Shown: positions 1 to 9,458, numbered from the stretch's first letter. The stretch: DNA of 64,000 nucleotides from Ignavibacteria bacterium (GCA_041649015.1 JBAZNU010000001.1:496001-560000), one strand, 5' to 3'. Numbers and translations are program-made. Notes: generated from the sequence alone by a model not told the origin.

Positions 1-2141
1 TGCTATCGGCAACGGCGGTTATTTCACAGTACAAGGAAATAACGCTTGAATCAATTTATATAAATTCCGAGTTTACTCCCGAAGGGGCAGGGACTTACAA
101 TTCGATGAAGGATGGAAACTATTATTCTTCAATGGATGAAGACAATAATATTAATGTCTATGACTATGAGACAGGGACTTTAAAATCCAAAGTCATGGAT
201 GGTGCTTCTTTTATAACCGCGACAGGAAAAGATAAAATTACAATTAAGGATTATAAATTCTCGTCAGATGAATCAAGAATTCTTGTATCGGCTGATGTGG
301 AAAGGATTTACAGAACATCTTTCATTGCGGATTATTATGTTTGGGATGTAAAAAACGGAAAGACGGATAAAATTACGAAGGATGCAAAAGCACAGTATGC
401 AGAATTTTCTCCTGACGGGAATAAAGTACTTTACATACAAAACAACAACATTTACATATACAATATATCAGACGAAAAAGTCATTCAAGTTACAAGCGAC
501 GGCAAGAAGAACTCAATAATTAACGGTACATCTGACTGGGTTTACGAGGAAGAGCTGGGGCTTTCAAAAGCATTCAGCTGGTCGGCAGACAGCAGATTAG
601 TAGCTTACATGAAATTTGATGAGTCAAAAGTAAAAGAGATGAACCTTACTTTTTATAATGACTTATATCCGAGCGAGTTTTCTTATAAATATCCGAAAGC
701 GGGTGAAGACAATTCTGTGGTAACAGTGTGGGTGTACGGGCTTGAAAACGGAAAGACTGTTAAAGTAGATATAGGAAACAATACAGACCAGTACATACCG
801 AGAATAAAGTTTACACCTGATAATAATACGCTTTCAATAATCAGACTAAACAGATTACAGAATAAACTTGATATACTCCTTGCTGATGCTTTGACGGGAA
901 AATCTAACGTAGCATTTACAGAGGAGTCTAAGTACTACATTAGCGAATCTTTTGACCTTACTTTTTTAAAAGACGGCAGGTTTTTAAGAATGAGTGACAG
1001 AGACGGATGGGCGCATATTTATCTTCACGAAAAGAACGGGCAGATAAAGAATCAAGTTACAAAAGGAAACTTTGAGGTATCGGAATTAAAGGGGGCTGAT
1101 GAAGAAGCGGGAACGGTATACTTCACGGCATTCAGTGCTGACGGGTTAGAAAGAGACTTTTTTATTATTAACTTTGACGGGACGGGAAAGAAGCAGCTTT
1201 CGTTCAAAGATGGGTTAAACAATGCAAGTTTCAGTTCAGAGTTTAAGTATTATATTTTAAGTCATTCCGATGCGAATACTCCGAGTTCATATGAGCTAAA
1301 ACGAAAAGACGGAACGCTTGTAAAGATGCTGGAGGACAATCAGGCGATAATTAACAAGATGAAAGAATATAATTTTGTTCCGATAGAGATGTTTAAATTC
1401 AATACTTCCGACAATGTTGAGCTATACGGCTGGATAATGAAACCGCATAACATTCAAGCGGACAAAAAGTATCCAGTTTTGATGTATGTTTACGGGGGAC
1501 CGGGTTCAAAGTCAGTAAAAAATGCTTATGACGGATTTAGCAATCCATGGCATCAGATGCTATGCCAGAAAGGCTATATTGTTGCCTGCGTTGACGGACG
1601 CGGAACGGGCGGCAGAGGAACAGAGTTTGAGAAACAGGTTTACGGCAATATGGGCAAGCTTGAATTAATTGACCAGATAGAGGGTGCGAAATATTTAGCA
1701 TCGCTTCCTTATGTTGATAAAAACAGAATAGGAATATGGGGGTGGAGTTTCGGCGGATATATGTCGGCGTTAGCGATTACAGCCGGGGCGGATTATTTTA
1801 AGACAGCTGTATCAGTTGCGCCGGTAACAAACTTCAGGTATTATGATAACATATATACAGAAAGATATCTTGGTTTACCAAAAGACAATCCATCGGGATA
1901 TGACGATAATGCACCGACAAGTCATGCAGATAAGTTAAAAGGCAATCTGCTTATTGTTCACGGTTCAACAGATGATAACGTTCATTACCAGAATACGATG
2001 GAATTTGTGAATGCATTAATAAAGGCGAACAAGCAGTTTGAGATGCAGATATATCCAAACAGGAATCATAACATCGGCGGCGAAAATGCAAGATACCATT
2101 TGTTTAAGAGAATAACAGAATATCTCATAAGGAATTTATAG
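1..2141 (+). CDS. Dipeptidyl-peptidase IV family serine peptidase (S9B), 5' end outside window
   Basis: Exported prolyl-type serine peptidase that removes dipeptides from peptide N-termini. The open frame runs back to the first bases (from base 3) without a stop, and the residues before the first ATG at 105 (EITLESIYIN, then EGAGTYNSMKDG) match the usual DPP-IV N-terminal blade, so the gene starts upstream and 105 is internal. The N-terminal two thirds are beta-propeller-like. The C-terminal alpha/beta hydrolase carries GWSFGG with the nucleophile Ser codon at 1746, an Asp pair at 1971-1976 (GSTDDNVH) and the His codon at 2067 (NRNHN). The GGPGS oxyanion-region loop is also present. The family call is secure; the exact substrate is unknown. 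Confidence 0.93.
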   Translation, partial: LSATAVISQYKEITLESIYINSEFTPEGAGTYNSMKDGNYYSSMDEDNNINVYDYETGTLKSKVMDGASFITATGKDKITIKDYKFSSDESRILVSADVERIYRTSFIADYYVWDVKNGKTDKITKDAKAQYAEFSPDGNKVLYIQNNNIYIYNISDEKVIQVTSDGKKNSIINGTSDWVYEEELGLSKAFSWSADSRLVAYMKFDESKVKEMNLTFYNDLYPSEFSYKYPKAGEDNSVVTVWVYGLENGKTVKVDIGNNTDQYIPRIKFTPDNNTLSIIRLNRLQNKLDILLADALTGKSNVAFTEESKYYISESFDLTFLKDGRFLRMSDRDGWAHIYLHEKNGQIKNQVTKGNFEVSELKGADEEAGTVYFTAFSADGLERDFFIINFDGTGKKQLSFKDGLNNASFSSEFKYYILSHSDANTPSSYELKRKDGTLVKMLEDNQAIINKMKEYNFVPIEMFKFNTSDNVELYGWIMKPHNIQADKKYPVLMYVYGGPGSKSVKNAYDGFSNPWHQMLCQKGYIVACVDGRGTGGRGTEFEKQVYGNMGKLELIDQIEGAKYLASLPYVDKNRIGIWGWSFGGYMSALAITAGADYFKTAVSVAPVTNFRYYDNIYTERYLGLPKDNPSGYDDNAPTSHADKLKGNLLIVHGSTDDNVHYQNTMEFVNALIKANKQFEMQIYPNRNHNIGGENARYHLFKRITEYLIRNL

Positions 2142-2147
2142 AATGAA

Positions 2148-3011
2148 ATGAGAGAAGCATCTTTTTATATAGCTGAAACCAACGGAAAAGTAAAGTGCAT
2201 GCTTTGTCCGAAGGAGTGCAGTATATCCGAGAACAAAACAGGGGTTTGCGGAGTAAGAGAAAATATAAGCGGCAAACTTTATACGTTAGCTCACTCAAAA
2301 CCTGTGGCAATTCATCTCGACCCGATCGAAAAGAAGCCTTTGTATCATTTTTATCCCGGAGAGGTAATCCTTTCGGTTGGCACATACGGATGCAATCTTA
2401 ACTGTAAATTCTGCCAGAATCACGACATCAGTCAGGATTTCAGCACGGAATCATTTGAAAGCATAAAAGAAGTTTCGCCGAGGGAGATAATTAATTTGTG
2501 CAAACAAAGAGATTATAAATTTTTAGCATTCACGTATAATGAGCCGACGATATTTTTTGAGTATATGTTAGACATTGCGGTACTATGCAAAAGCAACGAA
2601 ATTAAAACCGTAATAGTATCAAACGGGCAGATAAATCCTGAGCCATTTGAAATACTTGTTGAATACATCGATGCATTTAACATTGATTTAAAATCTTTTA
2701 ATAAAGACTTTTACAAGAAAATTTGCGACGGTGAAATAGAAACGACAAAGCAAACTATAAAATCGATAGTCAGGCACGGGAAACATCTTGAGGTTACTTT
2801 TTTATTGATCAAGGGATTAAATGATAACGAGGAAGAATTCAGACAAATGTGCAGCTATCTTGCAGTGATTGATAAAAATATCGTACTTCACATCTCGAGG
2901 GCTTTTCCAAGATACAAACTTGATTTTGAAGTAACGCCGAAAGAATTAATAAATAAATTTTATAAAATAGCAATAACACATTTAAATTATGTATATAAAG
3001 GAAATATATAA
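2148..3011 (+). CDS. amrS: AmmeMemoRadiSam system radical SAM enzyme (AmrS)
   Basis: Radical SAM protein of 287 aa related to pyruvate-formate-lyase activases; its substrate is not established. The [4Fe-4S] motif is seen as C-N-L-N-C-K-F-C around residues 82-89, preceded by a Cys-rich N-terminus (CMLCPKEC, then GVCGVRE) typical of this subfamily. The start is the ATG at 2148; an earlier ATG at 2143 hits a stop at once. It lies 6 nt after the peptidase and overlaps the next gene by one base (TAATG), so translational coupling is likely. The Memo and AMMECR1 partners are two genes downstream, fused in one protein. Confidence 0.9.
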   Translation: MREASFYIAETNGKVKCMLCPKECSISENKTGVCGVRENISGKLYTLAHSKPVAIHLDPIEKKPLYHFYPGEVILSVGTYGCNLNCKFCQNHDISQDFSTESFESIKEVSPREIINLCKQRDYKFLAFTYNEPTIFFEYMLDIAVLCKSNEIKTVIVSNGQINPEPFEILVEYIDAFNIDLKSFNKDFYKKICDGEIETTKQTIKSIVRHGKHLEVTFLLIKGLNDNEEEFRQMCSYLAVIDKNIVLHISRAFPRYKLDFEVTPKELINKFYKIAITHLNYVYKGNI

Positions 3012-3814
3012 TGAGAAAAGAATATAAAATATTAATTACGCTGTTGTTTGTTCCGCTGTTTTTATCGTTCAACTGCGGGGAGACGAACTCACAAGGATAT
3101 CAGGTATCCGGAAGTGCAGAGCGTAAGCAGGATTCAACTGAAAAAAATTCGGGACTTCAGAAACTTGTAAATGCGTATCCGGACTTTTTGGAAAAGGGAG
3201 AAGACAACAAATTATACTGGAAAGACGGTACAGTAATGACGTATGATGACGGAATTGAAAAAGACTTTGAAGAAATGCTTGAAAATCCTGATTTAGAAGA
3301 TATGTTCATCCCGCAATACATAGCGGGACCAGACTGGGGAGAACCGCCTCCTGTGAACAGCGATCCAGGAAGAATAAGATATGAACCATTCTTTGCAAAA
3401 ATATACGGTTCATCACAATCGGAAGTATCGAAAAGCTTAACAACCATCAACTGGTTTGGAACGAAGGTTCAGGTCAGCACCGTAAATAATGTTGATGAAA
3501 AATTAACAGCCGTAAAAGAAGACCTTGAAAAACTTCCTGAGAAATTTCACAAATATTTTAAGAAGACAGCGGGCACATTTAATTACAGAAAAATTGCCGG
3601 TACTAACAGGATGAGCACCCACTCTTATGCAATAGCAATTGATATTAACACCGACTACTCAGATTACTGGCGCTGGAGCAAAACGATTAAATATAAGAAC
3701 AGAATTCCTTATGAGGTGGCAGAGGTGTTTGAAAAGCATGGATTTATCTGGGGGGCAAAATGGTATCATTATGACACGATGCATTTTGAATACAGACCAG
3801 AATTATTAAACTGA
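3011..3814 (+). CDS. M15-family D-Ala-D-Ala carboxypeptidase-like lipoprotein
   Basis: Predicted envelope peptidase that would trim peptidoglycan stem peptides. The first 22 residues form a lipoprotein signal with lipobox LSFNC. The C-terminal third has the zinc-site pattern of M15: STHSYAIAIDIN (His and Asp) and, near the end, WYHYDTMHFEYRP (second His). Residues 30-165 are a family-specific linker region without a recognised domain. It sits inside the AmmeMemoRadiSam operon, with a 1-nt overlap upstream and a 1-nt gap downstream. This suggests co-expression, but no functional link to Memo or AMMECR1 is known to me. Peptidase family confident, substrate inferred. Confidence 0.85.
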   Translation: MRKEYKILITLLFVPLFLSFNCGETNSQGYQVSGSAERKQDSTEKNSGLQKLVNAYPDFLEKGEDNKLYWKDGTVMTYDDGIEKDFEEMLENPDLEDMFIPQYIAGPDWGEPPPVNSDPGRIRYEPFFAKIYGSSQSEVSKSLTTINWFGTKVQVSTVNNVDEKLTAVKEDLEKLPEKFHKYFKKTAGTFNYRKIAGTNRMSTHSYAIAIDINTDYSDYWRWSKTIKYKNRIPYEVAEVFEKHGFIWGAKWYHYDTMHFEYRPELLN

Positions 3815-3815
3815 C

Positions 3816-5141
3816 ATGAAAGTAAGAGAGCCAAAATTCGCAGGAAGCTGGTACAGCAGCGACCCAAAACATCTTTCGGATGAGATAGAATCATATTTGA
3901 TTGATGCGGAAAATCTTGACCTGAACACAAAAGCAGTAATAGTACCTCATGCAGGATACATGTTTTCGGGAAGAACAGCTGCTCATGGTTTTAAGCAGAT
4001 AAAAAAAGACACAGACAAAGTTATTATTCTGGGCACTTCACACAGATATCCGCTAAGAGGTGCATGCGTTGTGGATTATGATTATTATGACTCTCCGCTC
4101 GGAAGGGTTAAGGTTTCGGCTGACGTGAAAACAATTATAGACGAAAAAGAAGTTGTCAGAATAAGCGAAGCAGATACGGACGAGCATTCAATTGAGATAG
4201 AAATACCTTTTCTTCAGAAAGTGCTGACTGATTTTGAGATACTGCCGATAATAGCAGGAAAGATAAATCCTAATGAATTTGCAGACCTAATAGATAAATA
4301 TTCAACGGATAATTCAGTAATTGTAGCATCGGTTGACCTGAGTCATTTTCACGATTACAACGAAGCGATAAAACTTGACAATTTTACTGTCAACTCAATA
4401 CTTGAGCTGAACACTTTTAACATAAAGAAGGCGGAAATTGACTCCCCGTATGCAATTGAAGCATTGCTTAACCTGGCAAAAAGAAAGAACTGGAAAGCGA
4501 AACTTCTCGACTATAAGAATTCAGGAGATATAATTGCAGAAAGAAAATCTGTGGTAGGTTATTCAGCTATAGTATTCTACGAGGATGATAAGGCGATGTA
4601 CTTTACAGAAGCAGAAAAAGCGGACATGATAAAAACCGCAAAGAAGACAGCAGAGATGTACGTTAAGACGGGTATAATAAACAAGGGAGAATACCATTCG
4701 AAGAAACTTGACAGAAGGCTTGCCTGTTTTGTAACGATAAAAGACGGAGACGAACTTAGGGGATGTATAGGAACGATTGAACCTGTTGACACACTTTACA
4801 ACAGTATAATCGAGAATTCAATTTCTGCTGCGACGAGGGATCCGAGGTTTAAACCAATAAGGGAAAAAGAATTAGCCGGTCTTAATTATGAAGTATCTGT
4901 TCTTTCTGTGCCAGAGCTGGTTAAACCCGAAACTATAGACTCCCTCTTTTCTGCAATAAAAGGCAAGGGAGTCATAGTTAATAAAGATATGCGAAGAGCA
5001 GTATATCTGCCTCAGGTATGGGAGCATTTCAGGTCAGAGGGCGATTTCTTAAGCAGTTTGTGCCAGAAAGCAGGAATGTATAAAGAAGAATGGAAAGATT
5101 ATAAATCAATGAAATTTTATGTATTTAAACTTCTTAATTAA
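3816..5141 (+). CDS. AmmeMemoRadiSam B-A fusion (Memo domain + AMMECR1 domain)
   Basis: Single 441-aa protein joining two parts that are separate genes in many organisms. Residues 1 to about 258 are the Memo fold, related to extradiol dioxygenases and carrying the His positions seen in VPHAGYMFSG, DEHSIE and VDLSHFHDY. Residues about 265-441 are the AMMECR1 domain with its signature LRGCIG. Start ATG at 3816, one base after the M15 stop. With the radical SAM gene at 2148 this completes the A/B/S triad. The biochemical role of the triad is unsettled; the sequence shows only that all parts are intact and that A and B are covalently joined here. Confidence 0.92.
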   Translation: MKVREPKFAGSWYSSDPKHLSDEIESYLIDAENLDLNTKAVIVPHAGYMFSGRTAAHGFKQIKKDTDKVIILGTSHRYPLRGACVVDYDYYDSPLGRVKVSADVKTIIDEKEVVRISEADTDEHSIEIEIPFLQKVLTDFEILPIIAGKINPNEFADLIDKYSTDNSVIVASVDLSHFHDYNEAIKLDNFTVNSILELNTFNIKKAEIDSPYAIEALLNLAKRKNWKAKLLDYKNSGDIIAERKSVVGYSAIVFYEDDKAMYFTEAEKADMIKTAKKTAEMYVKTGIINKGEYHSKKLDRRLACFVTIKDGDELRGCIGTIEPVDTLYNSIIENSISAATRDPRFKPIREKELAGLNYEVSVLSVPELVKPETIDSLFSAIKGKGVIVNKDMRRAVYLPQVWEHFRSEGDFLSSLCQKAGMYKEEWKDYKSMKFYVFKLLN

Positions 5142-5189
5142 ATAAGATTTTACAATCTGCTTTGACAATTAAGTTTAAATTTTGCATTT

Positions 5190-5633
5190 TTGTATAAAGT
5201 GAAATTATTATTCAATAAATATTACAGAATTAAAACAGTAACGGTAGCAATAATATTGTTATCGTTTAGTCTTGTTTCGTTCGGACAGGACATACACAGC
5301 TGTTTGTGCATGCCTGATAAGCCGAAAACGGAAGAGAAGAAATCGTGTTGCAGCAAGGAAGAGAAGCCCGCTGTTACGAAGGACGAGGATGACTGCTGTT
5401 CTACAAATGGAGCATCCTCCTGCGATGATTGCCAGACATGCAGTTTTGAGAAGAAGGTTGAAAAGGAAAAAGGAACGCTGATTGAGAACAAAACCGTAAA
5501 AACAGAAACAAAAGTAATTTTAAAAGACACACAAAACTTATTTTATAACACTACATTAAAATCTTATCGGTCAGACGATTCACCGGGAAGCAGGGTGAAA
5601 GTCTTTCTTGAAGTATCTAACCTGAGGATTTAG
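5190..5633 (+). CDS. Small exported cysteine-rich protein upstream of metal-type TonB receptor
   Basis: Hypothetical protein of up to 147 aa. A hydrophobic signal-like segment (residues about 15-33, ending SFGQ) is followed by an acidic/lysine-rich stretch with many cysteines in pairs and CxC patterns (SCLC, SCC, DCC, SSCDDCQTC), suggestive of soft-metal binding. The start at 5190 is a TTG and no ATG precedes the signal segment, so the N-terminus is uncertain. It lies 53 nt ahead of the TonB receptor. In Bacteroidota, small Cys-rich exported proteins (for example the HYC_CC_PP type) precede similar receptors. I see resemblance in layout, not a firm family match. Confidence 0.65.
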   Translation: MYKVKLLFNKYYRIKTVTVAIILLSFSLVSFGQDIHSCLCMPDKPKTEEKKSCCSKEEKPAVTKDEDDCCSTNGASSCDDCQTCSFEKKVEKEKGTLIENKTVKTETKVILKDTQNLFYNTTLKSYRSDDSPGSRVKVFLEVSNLRI

Positions 5634-5686
5634 AAACAGGGATTACTACATCCGTTTTTTAAAAAGTTTCTAAATAAAAAATCAAA

Positions 5687-7942
5687 ATGAAAAATATATT
5701 ATTGCTTGCGATAATGCTTGTGTTTATGACAGGCGTTTCAAGAGCACAGCTAAATCCAGAGCTCCACGGTATAACAGGGATTGTTTACGGCGCTACCGAT
5801 AAGGGAAAAGAACCGCTTGAAGGTGCGATTGTGAAATGGATTAATACTAAGAAGGGAGCCGCAACAAACTCAGAAGGAAAGTTTGAGATACATGACGACG
5901 GAATAACCGACAAAAGGCTTGAGGTGTTTTACGTTGGTTATACAAAAGATACTATTGAGGTTGAAGGTAAAGATTATGTGGAAATTACGCTTCAAAGTAA
6001 TTTTTCTACACAGCAGATAGTTGTGGAAGGCGAGCAAAGCTCTTCTTATATAGAAGACGGCAACACAAAGACGGAAGTGATTTCGCAGACAGAGCTTAAG
6101 AAAGATGCCTGCTGCGACCTTTCGGGATGTTTCGGAAAGAATGCGTCGGTTGACGTTGCTGTTACTGATATACTGACGAATACGAAGGAACTAAAGGTGC
6201 TCGGTCTTGACGGTGCATATACGCAGATACTTGTTGACAATATGCCGATAATGTCGGGATTAGTGACTAAGTACGGCGTTACGAGCATGCCCGGTACATT
6301 AATAAATAAGATAATGATTTCGAAGGGTTCAAATTCTGTTATACAAGGGTATGAATCAATCAGCGGGATAATGAATGTATTGCTGAAAGATTACGGTACA
6401 TCGGACAGGTTTATGCTTAACGGGTTTATGAACAGCATGCTGGAGAAGCAGATGAACATAAATACAACCGCGAAATTAAAGAACTGGAACACTTTGGTTT
6501 CGTTTCAGACGGTACAGGAACCGAAGAGATTTGACGAGAACAACGATTCATTTCTTGATGCACCGCTGACGACCCGTTACATGTTTTACAATAAATGGAT
6601 GTATGGTGCGGATGAGGAAGAGGATAATACTAACGTAACTATCGGGATAAAGTATCTTGATGAAAAGAGAATAGGCGGACAGACGAACTACAATTTTGAT
6701 ACGGATAAGGGTTCGAACAATGTTTACGGGCAAACGGTTGATATACAGAACGGGGATGCCTATTTGAGAATAAGCCAGAAGACGGGCGAAGAGTCGCAGC
6801 TTAAGTTTTTCGCATCGGGGCTTTTCTTTAATCAGGAATCGTATTACGGCGTTACAAAGTACAATGCAGAGCAGAGAAATTTCTACACAAACGCTATCTT
6901 TGAATTTCCTGTGATTAAGAAGGGATATTTAAGGGCGGGTGCTTCTTATAAATACGAGAATATTGTAGAGAACATTAATTTTCTGCAGGCGGTACCCAAG
7001 ACATACGCGGGTACATACGACAAGCTTGAGTCCGTACCGGGTGTATTTACCGAAGCCTCATATGATGCGGAACCGATTGAAACATCGTTTATTGCGGGCT
7101 TGAGGCTTGATGCACACAATAAATATGGGTTAGTAACAACGCCAAGACTTTTGATTAGGCATCAACTTACAAAAGAGACTGTGATTCGGGCTTCGATAGG
7201 GACGGGATTCAGGACAATCAACTTATTCAGTGAATATTCGAATCTTCTCGCAAGTGGAAGAAACATCCTTGTCCCGTCGGAGCTGAATCCTGAGAAAATG
7301 GTTAATTTCGGAGTGGACGTGCTTCAGTATTTTAATATTGGACCTGTTTCCGGAAACGTTAATTTTGATTTCTACAGGACGGTGTTCAGCAATAAGATAA
7401 TACCTGATTACGATGCTAATACGCTTGCTGTTACTTTTGTTAACAATAATGACGCTGCATCAAACGTATTTCAGGTAGAATCAAGTTTTACGATACTAAA
7501 CAATCTTGATCTTAAGGTTGCTTACAAGTTGATAGACCAGTATTATTACCAGAACGGTGTAAAGACAGAGCAGTATTTTAGTCCGAAACACAGGGTGCTG
7601 TCTTCGGTATCATACAGTCCTTACGACAGAAACTGGAACATCAATTTTTCTTTCCAATGGTTTGGCGAACAAACGCTGCCATCGACGAAAGATTACCCCG
7701 TTGGGTTACAAAGGCCTTCACAATCGGAGGCGTACTCAATACTTAACGGACAGTTCACAAAGAACTTTAAACACTTTGAGGCATATGTAGGGGTCGAGAA
7801 TATATTCGACTTCACTCAGTCAAATCCGATAATAGATCCGCAGAATCCCTTCAGCCAGTATTTCGATACATCATATATCTGGGGACCGACAGCGGGAAGG
7901 TCTTTTTATCTCGGGTTCAGGCTGTTATTTGATAAACTATAA
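5687..7942 (+). CDS. TonB-dependent outer-membrane receptor with carboxypeptidase-like domain, metal type
   Basis: Outer-membrane gated channel of 751 aa. Order: signal peptide (1-20), a CarboxypepD_reg-like beta domain (about 28-105, GITGIVYGA to VEITLQ), a plug domain (about 115-245) and a beta barrel ending in FRLLFDKL. The plug holds the run KKDACCDLSGCFG followed by SVDVAVTD. An ACC-type cysteine motif at this spot is familiar from Bacteroidota receptors near heavy-metal genes. The neighbours support metal: a Cys-rich protein upstream and a double YHS protein downstream. Copper or a similar ion is the best guess but is not proven by sequence. Not a SusC homologue: no SusD gene and shorter than SusC. 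Confidence 0.88.
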   Translation: MKNILLLAIMLVFMTGVSRAQLNPELHGITGIVYGATDKGKEPLEGAIVKWINTKKGAATNSEGKFEIHDDGITDKRLEVFYVGYTKDTIEVEGKDYVEITLQSNFSTQQIVVEGEQSSSYIEDGNTKTEVISQTELKKDACCDLSGCFGKNASVDVAVTDILTNTKELKVLGLDGAYTQILVDNMPIMSGLVTKYGVTSMPGTLINKIMISKGSNSVIQGYESISGIMNVLLKDYGTSDRFMLNGFMNSMLEKQMNINTTAKLKNWNTLVSFQTVQEPKRFDENNDSFLDAPLTTRYMFYNKWMYGADEEEDNTNVTIGIKYLDEKRIGGQTNYNFDTDKGSNNVYGQTVDIQNGDAYLRISQKTGEESQLKFFASGLFFNQESYYGVTKYNAEQRNFYTNAIFEFPVIKKGYLRAGASYKYENIVENINFLQAVPKTYAGTYDKLESVPGVFTEASYDAEPIETSFIAGLRLDAHNKYGLVTTPRLLIRHQLTKETVIRASIGTGFRTINLFSEYSNLLASGRNILVPSELNPEKMVNFGVDVLQYFNIGPVSGNVNFDFYRTVFSNKIIPDYDANTLAVTFVNNNDAASNVFQVESSFTILNNLDLKVAYKLIDQYYYQNGVKTEQYFSPKHRVLSSVSYSPYDRNWNINFSFQWFGEQTLPSTKDYPVGLQRPSQSEAYSILNGQFTKNFKHFEAYVGVENIFDFTQSNPIIDPQNPFSQYFDTSYIWGPTAGRSFYLGFRLLFDKL

Positions 7943-7992
7943 ATTAATTTAAATTGTTAAACATAGCAATAAACGAAAGGAAAACCATTAAA

Positions 7993-8460
7993 ATGAAGAT
8001 GAGAATCTTATCTTTAGTATTATTCGCTGCATTATTATTCGCTGCGACTACAATTGTAAACGCACAGGAAAAGGGCTGCTGCGACGACAAGACAAAATCA
8101 GAATGTACAACAACAAAGGGAACTGACTGCACCACGAAAACGGGAAACTCACAAGGAACGGTATCGGATTCTGCAAAGCTTTGTCCGGTATCGGGCGAGC
8201 CGGTTGACCACGAGGGCGCATCGGTGAAGTACACATATTTAGGAAAAGAATATGAATTTTGCTGCGGCGGTTGTCTGAAGAAGTTCAAAGCAGAGCCGAT
8301 GACATACATCAAGACGGAGATTATGTGTCCTGTTATGGGTGAGGCGGCATCAAAGGATGTTTCAACGGTAGTTGACGGAGTGAAGTATTATTTCTGCTGC
8401 GAAGCTTGCATTGCAAAATTTGAAAAGAATCCAAGCAAGTACTTAGATAAACTGAAATAA
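7993..8460 (+). CDS. Exported protein with two YHS domains
   Basis: Periplasmic or secreted 155-aa metal-binding protein. I place the start at ATG 7993, where AAAGG lies about 12 nt upstream and the product opens with a clean signal peptide (MKMRILSLVLF to VNAQ); an ATG at 7954 in frame would add 13 unlikely residues. A CCDD/Cys-rich linker leads to two YHS units: LCPVSG..FCCGGCLKKF (about residues 59-103) and MCPVMG..FCCEACIAKF (about 105-150). YHS domains bind Cu, Hg or other soft metals in several transport systems. It closes the TonB receptor set and is followed by a terminator, so the three genes probably form one unit. Confidence 0.85.
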   Translation: MKMRILSLVLFAALLFAATTIVNAQEKGCCDDKTKSECTTTKGTDCTTKTGNSQGTVSDSAKLCPVSGEPVDHEGASVKYTYLGKEYEFCCGGCLKKFKAEPMTYIKTEIMCPVMGEAASKDVSTVVDGVKYYFCCEACIAKFEKNPSKYLDKLK

Positions 8461-8483
8461 CGATTGCGGAATGTTATAATAAC

Positions 8484-8516
8484 AAAGCCCTCCTTGGTTT
8501 TAAGGGGGGCTTTTTG
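8484..8516 (+). terminator. Rho-independent terminator after YHS gene
   Basis: Stem AAAGCCCTCCTT / AAGGGGGGCTTT (12 bp with one G-T pair) and a 6-nt loop, followed by a T run. It argues against the long upstream start for the RDD gene, which would lie inside this hairpin. Confidence 0.9.
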
Positions 8517-8597
8517 TTTACAGAATATTCTTACCGTTTATCCATTTACGATGAAACGAAATCTTATTTTTTACGTCTAAATAATAAAAGGAATATT

Positions 8598-9017
8598 ATG
8601 GAAGAGACTAATTTATACATAGACACAAAGGGCAGCATAACTACACCGATGGTTGAGGCAGATGCGGGGAAAAGGCTGTTAAATCTTATTATAGATATAG
8701 CTGTTGTTATATTTTTGATTGTAATATTTAACACTGTAATTTATTCGAGCAGCATATTTTCGTTCCTCGGTCTGATGAAGGTACTGGACATGCTGATTAT
8801 TTTCACATATTTCTACGGGCTCGAAAATTCATTAGGGCAGACTGTAGGAAAAATGTTGACGAGGACAAAAGTTGTAACGCTTGATGGAGGCAAGCCGACA
8901 ACACAGCAGATGCTCGTAAGAACATTTTCAAGAGTCATACCATTTGAACCAATACTGCTTATCGGCGGTAAATGGCTTCATGATTCACTTTCAAAGACGA
9001 AAGTAGTGAACCTGTAA
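8598..9017 (+). CDS. RDD family membrane protein
   Basis: Small inner-membrane protein of 139 aa. Start chosen at ATG 8598 (AAAAGG 6 nt upstream), because the open frame from 8514 begins in the terminator. It shows the RDD pattern: R in DAGKRLLNLIID at the first helix, two hydrophobic segments (about 30-52 and 57-75), then GKMLTRTKVVTLDGGKPTTQQMLVRTFSRVIP. RDD proteins are mostly uncharacterised and some are linked to ion or solute transport. It appears monocistronic, between a terminator and convergent genes. Family call good, function unknown. Confidence 0.85.
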   Translation: MEETNLYIDTKGSITTPMVEADAGKRLLNLIIDIAVVIFLIVIFNTVIYSSSIFSFLGLMKVLDMLIIFTYFYGLENSLGQTVGKMLTRTKVVTLDGGKPTTQQMLVRTFSRVIPFEPILLIGGKWLHDSLSKTKVVNL

Positions 9018-9092
9018 GAGGTGATGAATATTGAGGAAAGAGTTTTTTATAGTTCATTTATAAGCTGAGGATTACTGTTCGGGCTTTTAAAA

Positions 9093-9458
9093 TCAGGTAG
9101 TTCTTAAAATCTTTTCCATTTTTCGACCTTTTGCCAGTTCATCCACTAACTTGTCGAGATACCTTGCCTGTTTTGTTACGGGATTTTCAATTTGTTCAAT
9201 ACGATATCCGCAAATTACACCTGAAATCAGTTTGGCATTGGGATTTAGTTTTGCTTTCCTGAAGAATGTTTCAAATGTTGCTTTTCCATCAATCAATTCC
9301 TGCAGCTTTTTATTATCAAAGCCCGTCAGCCATTCAATGACCTGATGTAATTCCTCTTTTGTTCTTCCTTTGCTTACTACTTTTGTGATGTAATGCGGAT
9401 AAACGGATGCAAAAGTCATTTGAGCTATTCGCATATCGTGTTCCGGTGTTGTTTTCAT
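9093..9458 (-). CDS. DUF2200 family protein
   Basis: Cytosolic protein of 121 aa matching the DUF2200 family closely (opening MKTTPEHDMRIAQMTF, then ASVYPHYITKV, GRTKEELHQVIEWLTGFD). No function is established for the family and no catalytic motif is evident. The start ATG overlaps the stop of the upstream YdeI-like gene by 4 nt (ATGA type), so the two are translationally coupled. It belongs to a minus-strand run of small proteins (9093-10558) of the kind often exchanged between soil and environmental bacteria. Confidence 0.85.
   Translation of the reverse strand: MKTTPEHDMRIAQMTFASVYPHYITKVVSKGRTKEELHQVIEWLTGFDNKKLQELIDGKATFETFFRKAKLNPNAKLISGVICGYRIEQIENPVTKQARYLDKLVDELAKGRKMEKILRTT

Noticed and set aside
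2125..2385. Antisense frames such as this one over real genes
   Set aside because: They mirror well-supported genes on the other strand and have no protein-like features.
5687..7942. SusC-type glycan receptor
   Set aside because: No SusD partner, too short for SusC, and the plug cysteine motif and neighbours point to metal.
8514..8597. Upstream extension of the RDD gene
   Set aside because: It starts inside the terminator of the preceding gene, and the ATG at 8598 has its own ribosome site.
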